Shown: one piece after another, positions 53,178-61,307 of the stretch
How positions within the stretch are numbered: position 1 is the stretch's first letter
Layout: each line of letters starts with the position of its first letter
Assembly: GCF_014205135.1 (NCBI RefSeq)
Contig: NZ_JACHMY010000001.1
Span: 5,456,001 to 5,520,000, forward strand
DNA length: 64,000 bases
Source of the DNA: Kribbella italica
GTDB lineage: Bacteria > Actinomycetota > Actinomycetes > Propionibacteriales > Kribbellaceae
Direction: 5' to 3'
Position numbers and translations under genes: made by a program
Notes under the pieces: generated by a model
Databases searched by the model: none
Told to the model about the DNA's origin: nothing
Seen by the model: the letters and a program-made list of their open reading frames with translations, nothing else

Positions 53178-53917
53178 ATGCACACCGTGGCGATCCTCGC
53201 GCTCGACGGCGTGATCGGTCTCGAACTCACCGGCGCCTGCCAGATCTTCGCCACCGCGGCCGGTCCGGTCCGCGGGGAGCGCCTGTACGACGTCCGCGTG
53301 TGCGGCGATCGCGACGGGACCAGCGTGCTGGCCTACGACCGGCCCGTCTTCCGCGCTGAGGCGCCGTACGGGCTGACGGCCGCATTGAGCGCGGACACCA
53401 TCGTCGTACCGGCTGCCCATGAGCCGGCCTCCGAGGCGGTCGCGGTGATCCGCGAGGCGCATCGGTGCGGCGTACGGATCGCTTCGATCTGCACCGGCGC
53501 CTTCGTGCCCGGCGCGGCCGGCGTCCTGGACGGGGCGGCCAGGCGCAGTACGTTCCCGCGCCTGTTGTCTCCGGCAACGAATCGCTGAATCCCTTACAGG
53601 ACTGGATGACCGAACACCTGGCCGAACCTCTGACCCTGGCCACCCTGGCTGCCCAGGCCTCCATGAGCACCCGAACCCTGAGCCGGCGGTTCCGCGCCCA
53701 GACCGGCACCACACCGCTGCGGTGGCTGATCAACCAGCGCCTCCACCGTGCTCGCGAACTCCTCGAGACGACAGACCTGAGCGTCGACCAGATCGCCGCG
53801 GCCGCCGGATTCGGCAGTCCGGTGATCCTGCGCCAGCACTTCGCCCGCGTGCTCAGCACCACGCCGAGCCGCTATCGCCGGACGTTCGCGCGATCCACCG
53901 AAGACGCAGCCGGGTAG
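53178..53917 (+). pseudogene. Broken GlxA-type AraC regulator (internal deletion and frameshift)
   Basis: Frame 1 from the ATG at 53178 encodes a normal DJ-1-like start (MHTVAILALDGVIGLELTG; elbow ASICTGAFVPGAAGVLDG near residue 108) and stops at 53588. A second frame, shifted by two bases, takes over at about 53537 with GGQAQYVPAPVV and a good AraC HTH (LTLATLAAQASMSTRTLSRRFRAQTG) to 53917. Compared with the complete relative at 47786, roughly 75 residues between the elbow and the linker are missing, so a deletion joined the two parts out of frame. The final TAG lies inside the direct repeat that starts at 53913. Confidence 0.88.
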
Positions 53918-55068
53918 TCGCGGAGCTCGATGTCGTTGGCGGCCTTGTCGGCGTACTTGGTCATCAGCTGGAACATCCGCGAGCCCAGGAACCAGTTACG
54001 CAGCTTGATGCCGGTCGCGGTCCTCGGGGCGAGGAAGCGGCCGGCATTGCTGTTGCCGGCGATCTTGGCGTAGCGCTTCATGATCTCGTCGTACTGCGCG
54101 TAGGCCTGGCTATGGTTGCCTTGAGCAACCGCCAGTTCCCCGGCCAGGACGTACGCGCCCACGACGGCGAGCCCGGTGCCGAACCCGCCGAGAGTGTTCC
54201 CGTACGCCGAGTCGCCGACCAGCGCGACCCGGCCCTTGGTGTACCTGCCGTTCAGCCGGACCTGGCTGAGCGAGTCGAGGTAGACGTCGTCGAAGCCGTC
54301 CAGCTCGTCGAGCATCCGCGGGACCTGCCACCGGACGTCGGCGTAGACGGTGCGCAGGATGTCGCGCTGCGCCGCGGTGTCGTCGCGGCTGTAGTCGAGT
54401 TCCGGCGAGGCGAACATGTACAGCTGCTGGGCCTTCGAGCCGCCGGTGACCGCGAGCTTGCCGGGCGCGTTGTGGCCGTGGGCAACCTGTCGGTCGCGCG
54501 ATCCGGCGCCGCTCCACGGGCTCGCGCCGGCGACGCAGTAGTAGTGGCCGAGGTACTTCACGAAGTCCCGCTCGGGGCCGAAGGCGAGCTTCCGGACGCG
54601 GGAGTGGATGCCGTCGGCACCGATCACGAGGTCGAAGGTCCGGGCCGGACCGTGCTCGAAGGCGACCTCGACGCCGTCCTCGGTGTCGGTGAGCGCGCTG
54701 ATCGAGTCGCCGAAGAGGTACTCGCAGTCGCCGGCGGTCCGCTCGTACAGGATCTCCGAGAGGTCGCCGCGCAGGATCTCCAGGTCGCCGCCGGTGAAGT
54801 CACCGGACATCACCATCAGCTGCTCGTCGTTCTCGTCGACGAACACGGTGTCGGTGGTGCCGGTCCGGCGCTCCCGGACCGCGTCGAGGATGCCCATCCG
54901 CTCGAGCACGGCGAAGTGGGTGCGGCCCTTGAAGTCGACGGCCTGGCCGCCGCGGCGCAGCTCCGGCGCACGCTCGACGACGGTGACGTCGAACCCGTAC
55001 CGGTTCAGCCAGTACGCGAGTGCGGGTCCGGCGATGCTGGCGCCGGAGATCAGGACGGACTGGGACAT
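53872..55068 (-). CDS. FAD-dependent monooxygenase (PHBH/TetX-like)
   Basis: 398 residues. The FAD dinucleotide motif is VLISGASIAGPALAYWL near residue 5; the second is DLVIGADGIHSRVRKLAFG (DG motif) near 153; the third is GRVALVGDSAYGNTLGGFGTGLAVVGAYVL (GD motif) near 285. These place it in the group A aromatic-type hydroxylases. The ATG at 55066-55068 follows GGAGG. It is divergent from a TetR gene and shares a promoter region containing an 11-bp inverted repeat, so induction by the TetR ligand is likely. The C-terminal 16 codons overlap the end of the regulator pseudogene and part of the gene end is duplicated at 52407. Confidence 0.9.
   Translation of the reverse strand: MSQSVLISGASIAGPALAYWLNRYGFDVTVVERAPELRRGGQAVDFKGRTHFAVLERMGILDAVRERRTGTTDTVFVDENDEQLMVMSGDFTGGDLEILRGDLSEILYERTAGDCEYLFGDSISALTDTEDGVEVAFEHGPARTFDLVIGADGIHSRVRKLAFGPERDFVKYLGHYYCVAGASPWSGAGSRDRQVAHGHNAPGKLAVTGGSKAQQLYMFASPELDYSRDDTAAQRDILRTVYADVRWQVPRMLDELDGFDDVYLDSLSQVRLNGRYTKGRVALVGDSAYGNTLGGFGTGLAVVGAYVLAGELAVAQGNHSQAYAQYDEIMKRYAKIAGNSNAGRFLAPRTATGIKLRNWFLGSRMFQLMTKYADKAANDIELRDYPAASSVDRANVRR
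53913..54083. repeat. Direct repeat partner of 52407-52505 (3' end of monooxygenase gene)
   Basis: The full-length copy of the sequence duplicated at 52407-52505, same orientation, 1.4 kb away. The two copies bracket the DJ-1-like gene and the broken GlxA regulator. Confidence 0.82.
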
Positions 55069-55082
55069 GGCGGCCTCCTCTG

Positions 55083-55144
55083 GAACTGTGTCTGATGGAA
55101 TCTGTTTCCGGTGGACACGAATTAGAGTATGGTAGACACAGTTC
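55083..55144. promoter_or_regulatory. Paired TetR operator half-sites between monooxygenase and TetR genes
   Basis: GAACTGTGTCT at 55083-55093 and its exact complement AGACACAGTTC at 55134-55144, 40 bp apart, in the 106-bp divergent promoter. A related TGGACAC lies between them at about 55112. Probably two repressor-binding sites for the adjacent TetR. Confidence 0.7.
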
Positions 55145-55174
55145 GACGTCAACAGTGATTCGAGGAGGCCCGCG

Positions 55175-55867
55175 ATGCCGGCACCGACGGCGGTCGAACT
55201 GCTCTGGGGCACGCAGCAGCGCGCCCGGCGGGGACCGAAGCCCGCGCTGTCCCTGGAACGGATCGTCGGGGAGGCGATCGCGCTGGCCGACGCGGAAGGG
55301 CTGGCCAACCTCTCGATGCAGCGGCTGGCCGAGCGGCTCGGCTTCACCAAGATGTCGCTGTACCGGTACGTCCCCGGCAAGGCCGAGCTGACCGCGCTGA
55401 TGCTCGACACCGCGATCGGTACGCCGCCCGCCCCGACCCCCGACTGGCGCGCCGGCCTGCAGATCTGGGCCGACACGATCTTCGCCCGCTACAGCACTCA
55501 CCCCTGGACGATCGACCTCACCACCGGCCAACGCCACGTCGGCCCCAACGAGCTCGGCTGGATGGAAACCGCCCTCACCGCCCTGGCCGGCACCGGGCTC
55601 ACCGGTTCAGAGCGCCTCGACACGATCGTCCTGCTCAACGGCCACGTCCGCAGCCTGGTCGAGCAACTCGCCCCGCCCAACGCGTCCCCCGACACCTACT
55701 CGACCCAACTCGCCGAAACGATGGCCGAGGTCGGACACCTCTACCCCGCCGCCACCGCCGCCTTCGCCGAGGAAGCCACCGCCGGCCACACCGGCAACGC
55801 CCTCCAGTTCGGCATCGACCGCATCCTCGACGGCCTCGCCGTCCTGATCACCCAACGCGGCACCTGA
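55175..55867 (+). CDS. TetR-family regulator, divergent to the FAD monooxygenase
   Basis: 230 residues. The HTH (LERIVGEAIALADAEGLANLSMQRLAERL and GFTKMSLYRYVPGKAEL) follows an N-terminal arm of about 25 residues rich in Arg/Pro. The C-terminal domain resembles the TetR_C group found with TetX-like or aromatic monooxygenases, including LTTGQRHVGPNELGWMETAL. The ATG at 55175 has GAGGAGG ahead. Divergent placement beside a flavin monooxygenase is a frequent antibiotic- or aromatic-responsive arrangement; the ligand is unknown. Confidence 0.9.
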   Translation: MPAPTAVELLWGTQQRARRGPKPALSLERIVGEAIALADAEGLANLSMQRLAERLGFTKMSLYRYVPGKAELTALMLDTAIGTPPAPTPDWRAGLQIWADTIFARYSTHPWTIDLTTGQRHVGPNELGWMETALTALAGTGLTGSERLDTIVLLNGHVRSLVEQLAPPNASPDTYSTQLAETMAEVGHLYPAATAAFAEEATAGHTGNALQFGIDRILDGLAVLITQRGT

Positions 55868-55908
55868 AACTCACGAGCCCCCACGGCCTCCCGACGATCC
55901 GGTCCGGG

Positions 55909-56691
55909 TCAGGCGCTCTTCACGATGCCCGCGTCGATCAGGTAGTCGGCGCCGACGATGCTGGCGGCGCGCGGTGAGCACAGCTGCACGATCAGGTCGG
56001 CGATCTCGGCCGGCTCGATCAGGCGGCCGGTGAGCATGCCCTGCTGGGCGGGGAGTCCGGCGAGCAGGTCCTCCTGCGGTACGCCGAGCTGGCGCGCGAG
56101 CTGACCGCCGTACCCCTCGGAGGACTCCCAGAGCGCTGTCCTCACCGGGCCCGGTGAGACCGTGTTGACGCGGACGCCCTGCGGGCCGAACTCGCCGGCC
56201 AGCGCCTTGCCGAACGCGGTCAGCGCGGCCTTGGCCGTCGTGTAGGGAACAGGCCCGGCGGTAGGCATCCGCGCGCTGTTCGACGAGACGTTCACGATCG
56301 CCCCGCGCCGGCCGACCAGGCTCGGCAGCGCCGCCCGGGTCGCGCGCACGGTCGCGAAGAAGTTCACTGCGAAGACCTGCTCCCAGGTCGCGTCGTCGAA
56401 CCCGAGGAATCCGCCCGCGACCTCCCCGTCGCCACCGCCGAGGTTGTTCACCAGCAGATCGAGCTCGCCGAGCTCCCGGAGCGCTTCCTCGACCAGTCGC
56501 GCGGGCCCGTCGGGCTGCGCCAGGTCCACCTGTACGACGTACGCGCCGGTCTGCCGCAGTTCCGGCGTACTGGTCCGGGCCGCCGCGACCACCCGAACGC
56601 CTTCCTCGACCAACTGCTCGACGACGGCCAGCCCGATCCCCCGGCTGGCTCCGGTGACGAGCGCGGTCTTGTCCTTCAACTGGAGATCCAT
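55909..56691 (-). CDS. SDR-family oxidoreductase
   Basis: 260 residues, classical short-chain dehydrogenase. The cofactor motif TALVTGASRGIGLAVVEQL is near residue 9 with NNLGGG near 87, the catalytic Ser in IVNVSSNSARM near 140, and YTTAKAALTAFGKALAGEFG (YxxxK) near 153. The Arg before the Rossmann Gly motif's second strand (AAARTS) suggests NADP(H). The ATG at 56691 has GAAGG upstream; a GTG two codons earlier is an alternative. Divergent from a TetR gene across 108 bp that hold a strong palindrome. Confidence 0.92.
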   Translation of the reverse strand: MDLQLKDKTALVTGASRGIGLAVVEQLVEEGVRVVAAARTSTPELRQTGAYVVQVDLAQPDGPARLVEEALRELGELDLLVNNLGGGDGEVAGGFLGFDDATWEQVFAVNFFATVRATRAALPSLVGRRGAIVNVSSNSARMPTAGPVPYTTAKAALTAFGKALAGEFGPQGVRVNTVSPGPVRTALWESSEGYGGQLARQLGVPQEDLLAGLPAQQGMLTGRLIEPAEIADLIVQLCSPRAASIVGADYLIDAGIVKSA

Positions 56692-56708
56692 GGTCACACC
56701 TTCGCTAG

Positions 56709-56764
56709 TTGCGTCGTTGCTGACCTCGAAACCGTACTACTTGCATCATTTCTGACGCAAGTAG
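56709..56764. promoter_or_regulatory. TetR operator cluster between SDR and TetR genes
   Basis: A 28-bp palindrome at 56737-56764 (CTACTTGCATCA, 4-base spacer, TGACGCAAGTAG; one mismatch per arm). Half of it recurs as a direct repeat at 56709-56724 (TTGCGTCGTTGCTGAC compared with TTGCATCATTTCTGAC at 56741-56756). Two repressor dimers could bind. Confidence 0.78.
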
Positions 56765-56799
56765 CTGGTCAACAGCGACGCTCCTGTAGTATTCGGGAC

Positions 56800-57393
56800 A
56801 TGACCGACGTCTCTGCCCGCCCGCTGCGCGCCGACGCCGAGCGGACCGTGCGGACGATCCTGGAGGCGGCCGAGCGGACCCTTGGGCGCGATCCGGCCGC
56901 CACGATGGAGGAGATCGCCGCGGCCGCCGGGGTCGCCCGGACGACCGTGCACCGCCGGTTCGCCACCCGGGAGGCGCTGATCCTCGCGCTGGCGACCTGG
57001 GCGTCGCAGCAGCTGGCGGCCGCCGTCGAGCAGGCCCGGCCCGACACCAGCCCGCCGATGGTCGCGCTGTACCAGGCGACCGTGAACGTGCTCCGGGTGA
57101 AGATCTCCTGGGGTTTCTCGATGAACGTGAACCTTGCCCAGGGCAACGAAGTGGCCGCGATCCAGGCCGGCGTACAGGCCGCCTGCGACCGGCTCTTCGC
57201 CAAGCTGCGCGACACCGGCGACCTGCGGGCCGACGTCGACCCGGTCTGGGCCCGCCGGGTGTACTACGCGCTGATCCACGAGGCCTGTCAGGACGTCAGC
57301 GCCGGGCGGCTCGACGAGGCCGACATCGACACGATCGCCACCCAGCTGATCGACACCCTGCTGCACGGCGTCGGCCGCCCGGCGACCCGCTGA
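56800..57393 (+). CDS. TetR-family regulator, divergent to the SDR gene
   Basis: 197 residues. The HTH is TILEAAERTLGRDPAATMEEIAAAAGVARTTVHRRFATREALI near residues 18-62. The C-terminal half contains the SWGFSMNVNLAQGNEVAAI stretch and an EACQDVSAGRLDE end. It faces the SDR gene over a palindromic operator and is followed 42 bp later by a P450 gene on the same strand, so SDR and P450 may be a co-regulated redox pair. Confidence 0.9.
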   Translation: MTDVSARPLRADAERTVRTILEAAERTLGRDPAATMEEIAAAAGVARTTVHRRFATREALILALATWASQQLAAAVEQARPDTSPPMVALYQATVNVLRVKISWGFSMNVNLAQGNEVAAIQAGVQAACDRLFAKLRDTGDLRADVDPVWARRVYYALIHEACQDVSAGRLDEADIDTIATQLIDTLLHGVGRPATR

Positions 57394-57435
57394 CCCGGCG
57401 AGCGAAGGGTTACCTCAGTCCGTAGGGTCGGGAGC

Positions 57436-58638
57436 ATGACGGAGACCGTGCTGAACATCCCGTTCGACGACGCGTTCCGGTTCGACCCCTCACCGACCTT
57501 CGCGGAGCTGCGGGAGAACCGTCCGGTCGCGCGGGTGCGGACGCTGGCCGGGGCCGAGGTCTGGCTGGTCACCCGGTACGACGACGTGAAGCTCGTGCTG
57601 GCCGACCCGCGGTTCTCGCGGGCCGCGGTGGTCAAGCAGGGCGCGCCGCGGGTCGCGCTGGCCAAGCCGATGCCGAACAGCCTGACCACGACCGACCCGC
57701 CCGAGCACAGCCGGCTGCGCAAGCTGGTGTCGACGACGTTCGCGCACCGGCGGATCGAGCGGACCCGGCCGTGGGTCGCGGAGCTGTCGGCGCAGCTTGC
57801 GGACGACGTCGCCAAGGCCGGGGACGGCGCCGACATTCGGCAGCTGGTCGCGTTGCCGTTGCCGATCCAGGTGATCTGCCAGCTGCTCGGTGTCCCGTAC
57901 GAGGACCGCGAGCAGTTCCGTGAGTGGACCGAGCTCGGCTACAGCATGAAGATGGCCGAGAAGGACCTCGTCGAGAACGCGATGACCGAGCTGACGGCGT
58001 ACATCGAAGCGCTCGTCGAGCGGAAGCTCGCGACCGCGGACCAGCCGGCCGAGGACCTGCTCGACGAGTTGGTCCGGGCGCGGGAGCAGGGCGACCGGCT
58101 GAGCCAGGAGGAACTGATTGCCTTCGGCGTCAACCTGCTGGTCGCCGGGCACGAGACGTCGGCGAACCAGATCTCCAGCTGCGTCGCGACGTTGTTGCGC
58201 TGGCCGGAGAACTGGGCGCGGCTCGTCGACGACCACGCGCTGGTGCCGTCGGCGGTGGAGGAACTGCTGCGCTTCAACCGCTTCTCGGAGGTCGGTCAGT
58301 TGCGCGTCGCGGTCGAGGACCTCGAGCTGCACGGCGTACAGATCAAGGCCGGTGAAGGGGTGATGGCCGCACTCAACTCGGCGAACCGGGACCCGCGGGT
58401 GTTCACCGATCCCGACGAGCTACGGCTGGACCGCAAGGAGAACCAGCAACTCTCCTTCGGCTTCGGCCCGCACTTCTGCCTCGGCGCCCAGCTGGCCCGC
58501 ATCGAACTCCAGGAGTCCTTGCTCGCCCTGCTCCGCCGCTTCCCGAAGCTGTCACTGGCCAAGCCCGCCGAAGAACTCGAATGGCGCAGAGTCCTGGTCA
58601 GCGGCCTCGCCGAACTCCCGGTCAACCTCGGACACTGA
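57436..58638 (+). CDS. Cytochrome P450
   Basis: 400 residues, soluble bacterial class. The I-helix oxygen motif is LLVAGHETSANQ near residue 235; the K-helix ExxR is in VEELLRFNR near 277; the heme loop FGFGPHFCLGAQLAR (Cys near 352) is intact. The alcohol/acid pair appears as H-E-T-S. The start ATG at 57436 lies 42 bp after the TetR gene. There is no ferredoxin or reductase gene adjacent, so it must use partners encoded elsewhere. Substrate class is not predictable; the sequence is of the CYP105/107-like actinobacterial type. Confidence 0.93.
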   Translation: MTETVLNIPFDDAFRFDPSPTFAELRENRPVARVRTLAGAEVWLVTRYDDVKLVLADPRFSRAAVVKQGAPRVALAKPMPNSLTTTDPPEHSRLRKLVSTTFAHRRIERTRPWVAELSAQLADDVAKAGDGADIRQLVALPLPIQVICQLLGVPYEDREQFREWTELGYSMKMAEKDLVENAMTELTAYIEALVERKLATADQPAEDLLDELVRAREQGDRLSQEELIAFGVNLLVAGHETSANQISSCVATLLRWPENWARLVDDHALVPSAVEELLRFNRFSEVGQLRVAVEDLELHGVQIKAGEGVMAALNSANRDPRVFTDPDELRLDRKENQQLSFGFGPHFCLGAQLARIELQESLLALLRRFPKLSLAKPAEELEWRRVLVSGLAELPVNLGH

Positions 58639-58640
58639 AA

Positions 58641-58668
58641 GGAGCCCGCGCCAACCGGCGCGGGCTCC
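58641..58668. terminator. Bidirectional terminator after the P450 gene
   Basis: A perfect 12-bp stem (GGAGCCCGCGCC, 58641-58652, with 58657-58668) around AACC, between the converging P450 and membrane-HTH genes. Confidence 0.88.
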
Positions 58669-58685
58669 TCAGCACTACAAAAGAA

Positions 58686-60113
58686 CTAGTTCTGTGAGAC
58701 CAGGTCGTGCTCGGTCTCGTACTGCTCGATGAAGCGGCTGGCCATCGGCTCGCTGCAGCCGATCGCCTCGGCGAGCTTCTTCGCGCTGCGCTCGTGACCG
58801 TCAGGCCAGTCCGAGAGCATGTTCCACGCGCGCATCCGGCGCTTCTCCAGGTCGGTCGGCTCGGGCTCGCTCTCGGCCGCGACGACCTTCGGTGCGGGCT
58901 TGGCCTTCGCGGGCCGGGCCGGCTCGGTGACGACCTTCGGCTCGACGACGACCGGCTCCGGGAGCACCGGCGGCAGCACGGACTCGACCGGCTCCGGTAC
59001 GCCGGGCCGCGCGACCTGGTCGGCCGGCGCGAACGGCGACGGCTCCTGCGGCTTCTGCACCACCGGCGACGCCTTCACCGGCCGCCGCGATCCGTTGACG
59101 ACGTGCTCGGCCTCGTCCTCGACCACCTCGGCCTCGGCGACCCCTTCGGCGTTGACCGGCGGGTCGACGATGGCCATCAGCTCACCGGTCATCGCCTCGC
59201 CCCACGCGTCCTCGTCGCGGATGTTCACGCCGCCGTCGGCGCGCACCTGCTGCGCCTTCAGCGCCTTGCCCTCGACCACCCAGACCGCGGCCCGCAGGTC
59301 GTTGCGCTCCTCGGCCGGCGGCTCCTCCGGCGGCGGCGAGATGGCCCGGGTCAGCTTGTTGGTGACGACCTCGTAGTTGATCCGCTCCTCGAGCATCCCG
59401 GCCAGCCGGTCCGCGTCGTAGGTCGTCTCGGCGATCTTGGCCAGCCGCTCGTCCTGGTGCTCGGAGCGGATGTACTCCGCGACCGTGCCGGCGATCGCGT
59501 TCCGCCGGGCCGCGTTGCGGACATGGTCGCGCGCCGCGCGCAGGCTCTCGAACATCCCGTAGCCGTGCTCGATCGCGAGCGACCGGGCCTGCCAGGTCAG
59601 CCGCGGCTCACGCAGCCACTGCACGACGCCGTACACCGGTCCGGTGTTGGCCATCTGGCCCGACACCCGCAGCGCGTCGCGTCGCCGGGCCGAGCTGTGG
59701 ATCAGCCAGAGCACGTAGGCGAACGCGGACAGGCCGCCGAAGCCGAAGGCCAGGAACCGCTCCTCGGGCCGCCAGTGGCCGACGACGTTGAAGACGAGCG
59801 CGACGATCGCCGCGAACAGCGACATCGCGCGGTAGGCGTAGGCCTGCTCACCCTTGCGCCGGCGCAGGTCGGCGAGCGCCGCGGTCGCCACACCGCCGAG
59901 CTCGATGACGGCGACGGCGGGCGTGACGAGAGCGATCTTCAGGAACGTCGAGAAGCCCTCGTCGGGCCAGGGGATGTGGGTGACGCCGGCCCAGACCTGG
60001 CCGACGAGTGCGGCGGTCGCCGCGGTGGCGTAGAAGGCGTAGGCGACCTTGTCCGCACCTGTGAGGGGTACGTTCCTGAGTTCGCCGGTACTGGTGCTGG
60101 TGTTCTCCTGCAA
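58686..60113 (-). CDS. DUF2637/SpdB-like membrane protein with C-terminal helix-turn-helix
   Basis: 475 residues. Four hydrophobic helices occupy residues of about 20-140 (KVAYAFYATAATAALVGQVW through FLAFGFGGLSAFAYVLWLI). A charged region with a coiled-coil look follows (RSEHQDERLAKIAETTYDAD), then a long Pro/Val/Glu linker (EPVVVEPKVVTEPARPAK). The last 50 residues form an HTH-like domain (SAKKLAEAIGCSEPMASRFIEQY). DUF2637 proteins with this layout occur in actinobacterial mobile plasmids (SpdB spread functions) and also on chromosomes. The assignment is by shape only; no conjugation genes are adjacent. Confidence 0.6.
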   Translation of the reverse strand: MQENTSTSTGELRNVPLTGADKVAYAFYATAATAALVGQVWAGVTHIPWPDEGFSTFLKIALVTPAVAVIELGGVATAALADLRRRKGEQAYAYRAMSLFAAIVALVFNVVGHWRPEERFLAFGFGGLSAFAYVLWLIHSSARRRDALRVSGQMANTGPVYGVVQWLREPRLTWQARSLAIEHGYGMFESLRAARDHVRNAARRNAIAGTVAEYIRSEHQDERLAKIAETTYDADRLAGMLEERINYEVVTNKLTRAISPPPEEPPAEERNDLRAAVWVVEGKALKAQQVRADGGVNIRDEDAWGEAMTGELMAIVDPPVNAEGVAEAEVVEDEAEHVVNGSRRPVKASPVVQKPQEPSPFAPADQVARPGVPEPVESVLPPVLPEPVVVEPKVVTEPARPAKAKPAPKVVAAESEPEPTDLEKRRMRAWNMLSDWPDGHERSAKKLAEAIGCSEPMASRFIEQYETEHDLVSQN

Positions 60114-60262
60114 GACGTGATCTCCTGACCGGTTTGGGCTCTCCGGCAGTTCGTCGGTGGTGGTCGGCGTACCGCGACCGTCTGGGCCTCCCCAGGCAAG
60201 TACTGCAGCGGCTGCACGAGGCTACCGGTTCCTGGGGCGTTCAGGGGAGGTGAATCCGTACA

Positions 60263-60342
60263 ACGATTCCGTCCTACCCCACTTGCCTCATCCGACCCGC
60301 AGGAAAACCCGCTTCCTCCGGGGCGCCCGAGTACGGAATCGT
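60263..60342. promoter_or_regulatory. 10-bp inverted repeat upstream of the kinase-like gene
   Basis: ACGATTCCGT at 60263-60272 and ACGGAATCGT at 60333-60342, 60 bp apart, in the 285-bp gap between the membrane-HTH gene and the kinase gene. They could be two regulator half-sites; otherwise the gap shows only an AAAGGA ribosome site before 60399. Confidence 0.4.
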
Positions 60343-60398
60343 CTGCTTCAGTACTCCCAACGCCTGCCACCCCCGCGACGTCACGCAAAGGACATCAC

Positions 60399-61307
60399 AT
60401 GGTCCGCACCCTGAGATCGTTGCCCCACCCCGACAGCCTGCGCGACCACCTCGCGGAGGTCTACCAGTTGCCCTTCACCGGGTGCGTGCTGCGGCGCTCA
60501 CTGGTCAACGACGTCTACGAACTGACCACGCCGGCCGAGGCCTTCGTCCTCAAGCTGTACGCCGGCCGCCCGCTCGCCGACATCCGCTGGGAGGCAGGAC
60601 TTTCCGATCACCTGCTCGGCAAGGTGGCCACGCCCGCGGTCCAGCCGCTCGCCGACGGCGCGGCGACCGGCGTACTGGCGCTGCCGGAAGGCGATCGGCC
60701 CTTCGTCCTGACTACGTTCGTCGACGGTCGCAAGCCGCAGCCGCCGTTCGACGACGAGCTCTACCTGGCGTTCGGCGAGCTGATCGCGCGGTTCCACCTC
60801 GCGGCCGGGACCTACACACCGGTACGCCGGTCCGCCGAGCACCCCGACGGTCTCGACCGGTTGGTCGACGAGATCGTGCCGCTGGTGTCGCCGGCCGACG
60901 CGGAGATCGTCCAGGCGCTGGCGGCGGCTGTCCCCGGAAAGGTTGCCGACGGCGCGAGTCGCGGCATCCGCCACGGAGACGTGTCGCTCGACAACGTGCT
61001 CGTCACACCGGAAGGGCTGAACCTGCACGACTTCGACCTGGCCGGCGAGGGGTTCCTGGCGGCCGACTTCTGCGGCGTCGCGTCGACGCCGTACTGGCAG
61101 GCGTTCCGCACGGGGTACCAACGGCACCGCGAGATCGCGGCGGCGGACCTCGCGGCGATCGACTGGCTCGGCGTGGCCGGGCGGATCGCGAACCTGTCCT
61201 TCCACCTGGTCCGCAAGCCGCAGTGGTACGGCACCGAGTCGCGGGGCGAGGGCTGGGCGGCCGGCGAACTGACGGAGCTTCGCCTGGCCGCCCGCCGCCT
61301 ACTGTGA
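60399..61307 (+). CDS. Aminoglycoside phosphotransferase (APH)-fold kinase
   Basis: 302 residues. The Lys-containing strand is FVLKLYAG near residue 49; the catalytic loop is RGIRHGDVSLDNVLV (Asp near 193) and the metal motif LHDFDLAGEGFLAADFCGV (DFD) near 210. This is the phosphotransferase family that includes antibiotic, choline and homoserine (ThrB-II) kinases. HGDVSLDNVL fits the family but does not specify the substrate. The ATG at 60399 has AAAGGA upstream. Its last 9 bp overlap the oxidoreductase gene converging from the right. Confidence 0.82.
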   Translation: MVRTLRSLPHPDSLRDHLAEVYQLPFTGCVLRRSLVNDVYELTTPAEAFVLKLYAGRPLADIRWEAGLSDHLLGKVATPAVQPLADGAATGVLALPEGDRPFVLTTFVDGRKPQPPFDDELYLAFGELIARFHLAAGTYTPVRRSAEHPDGLDRLVDEIVPLVSPADAEIVQALAAAVPGKVADGASRGIRHGDVSLDNVLVTPEGLNLHDFDLAGEGFLAADFCGVASTPYWQAFRTGYQRHREIAAADLAAIDWLGVAGRIANLSFHLVRKPQWYGTESRGEGWAAGELTELRLAARRLL

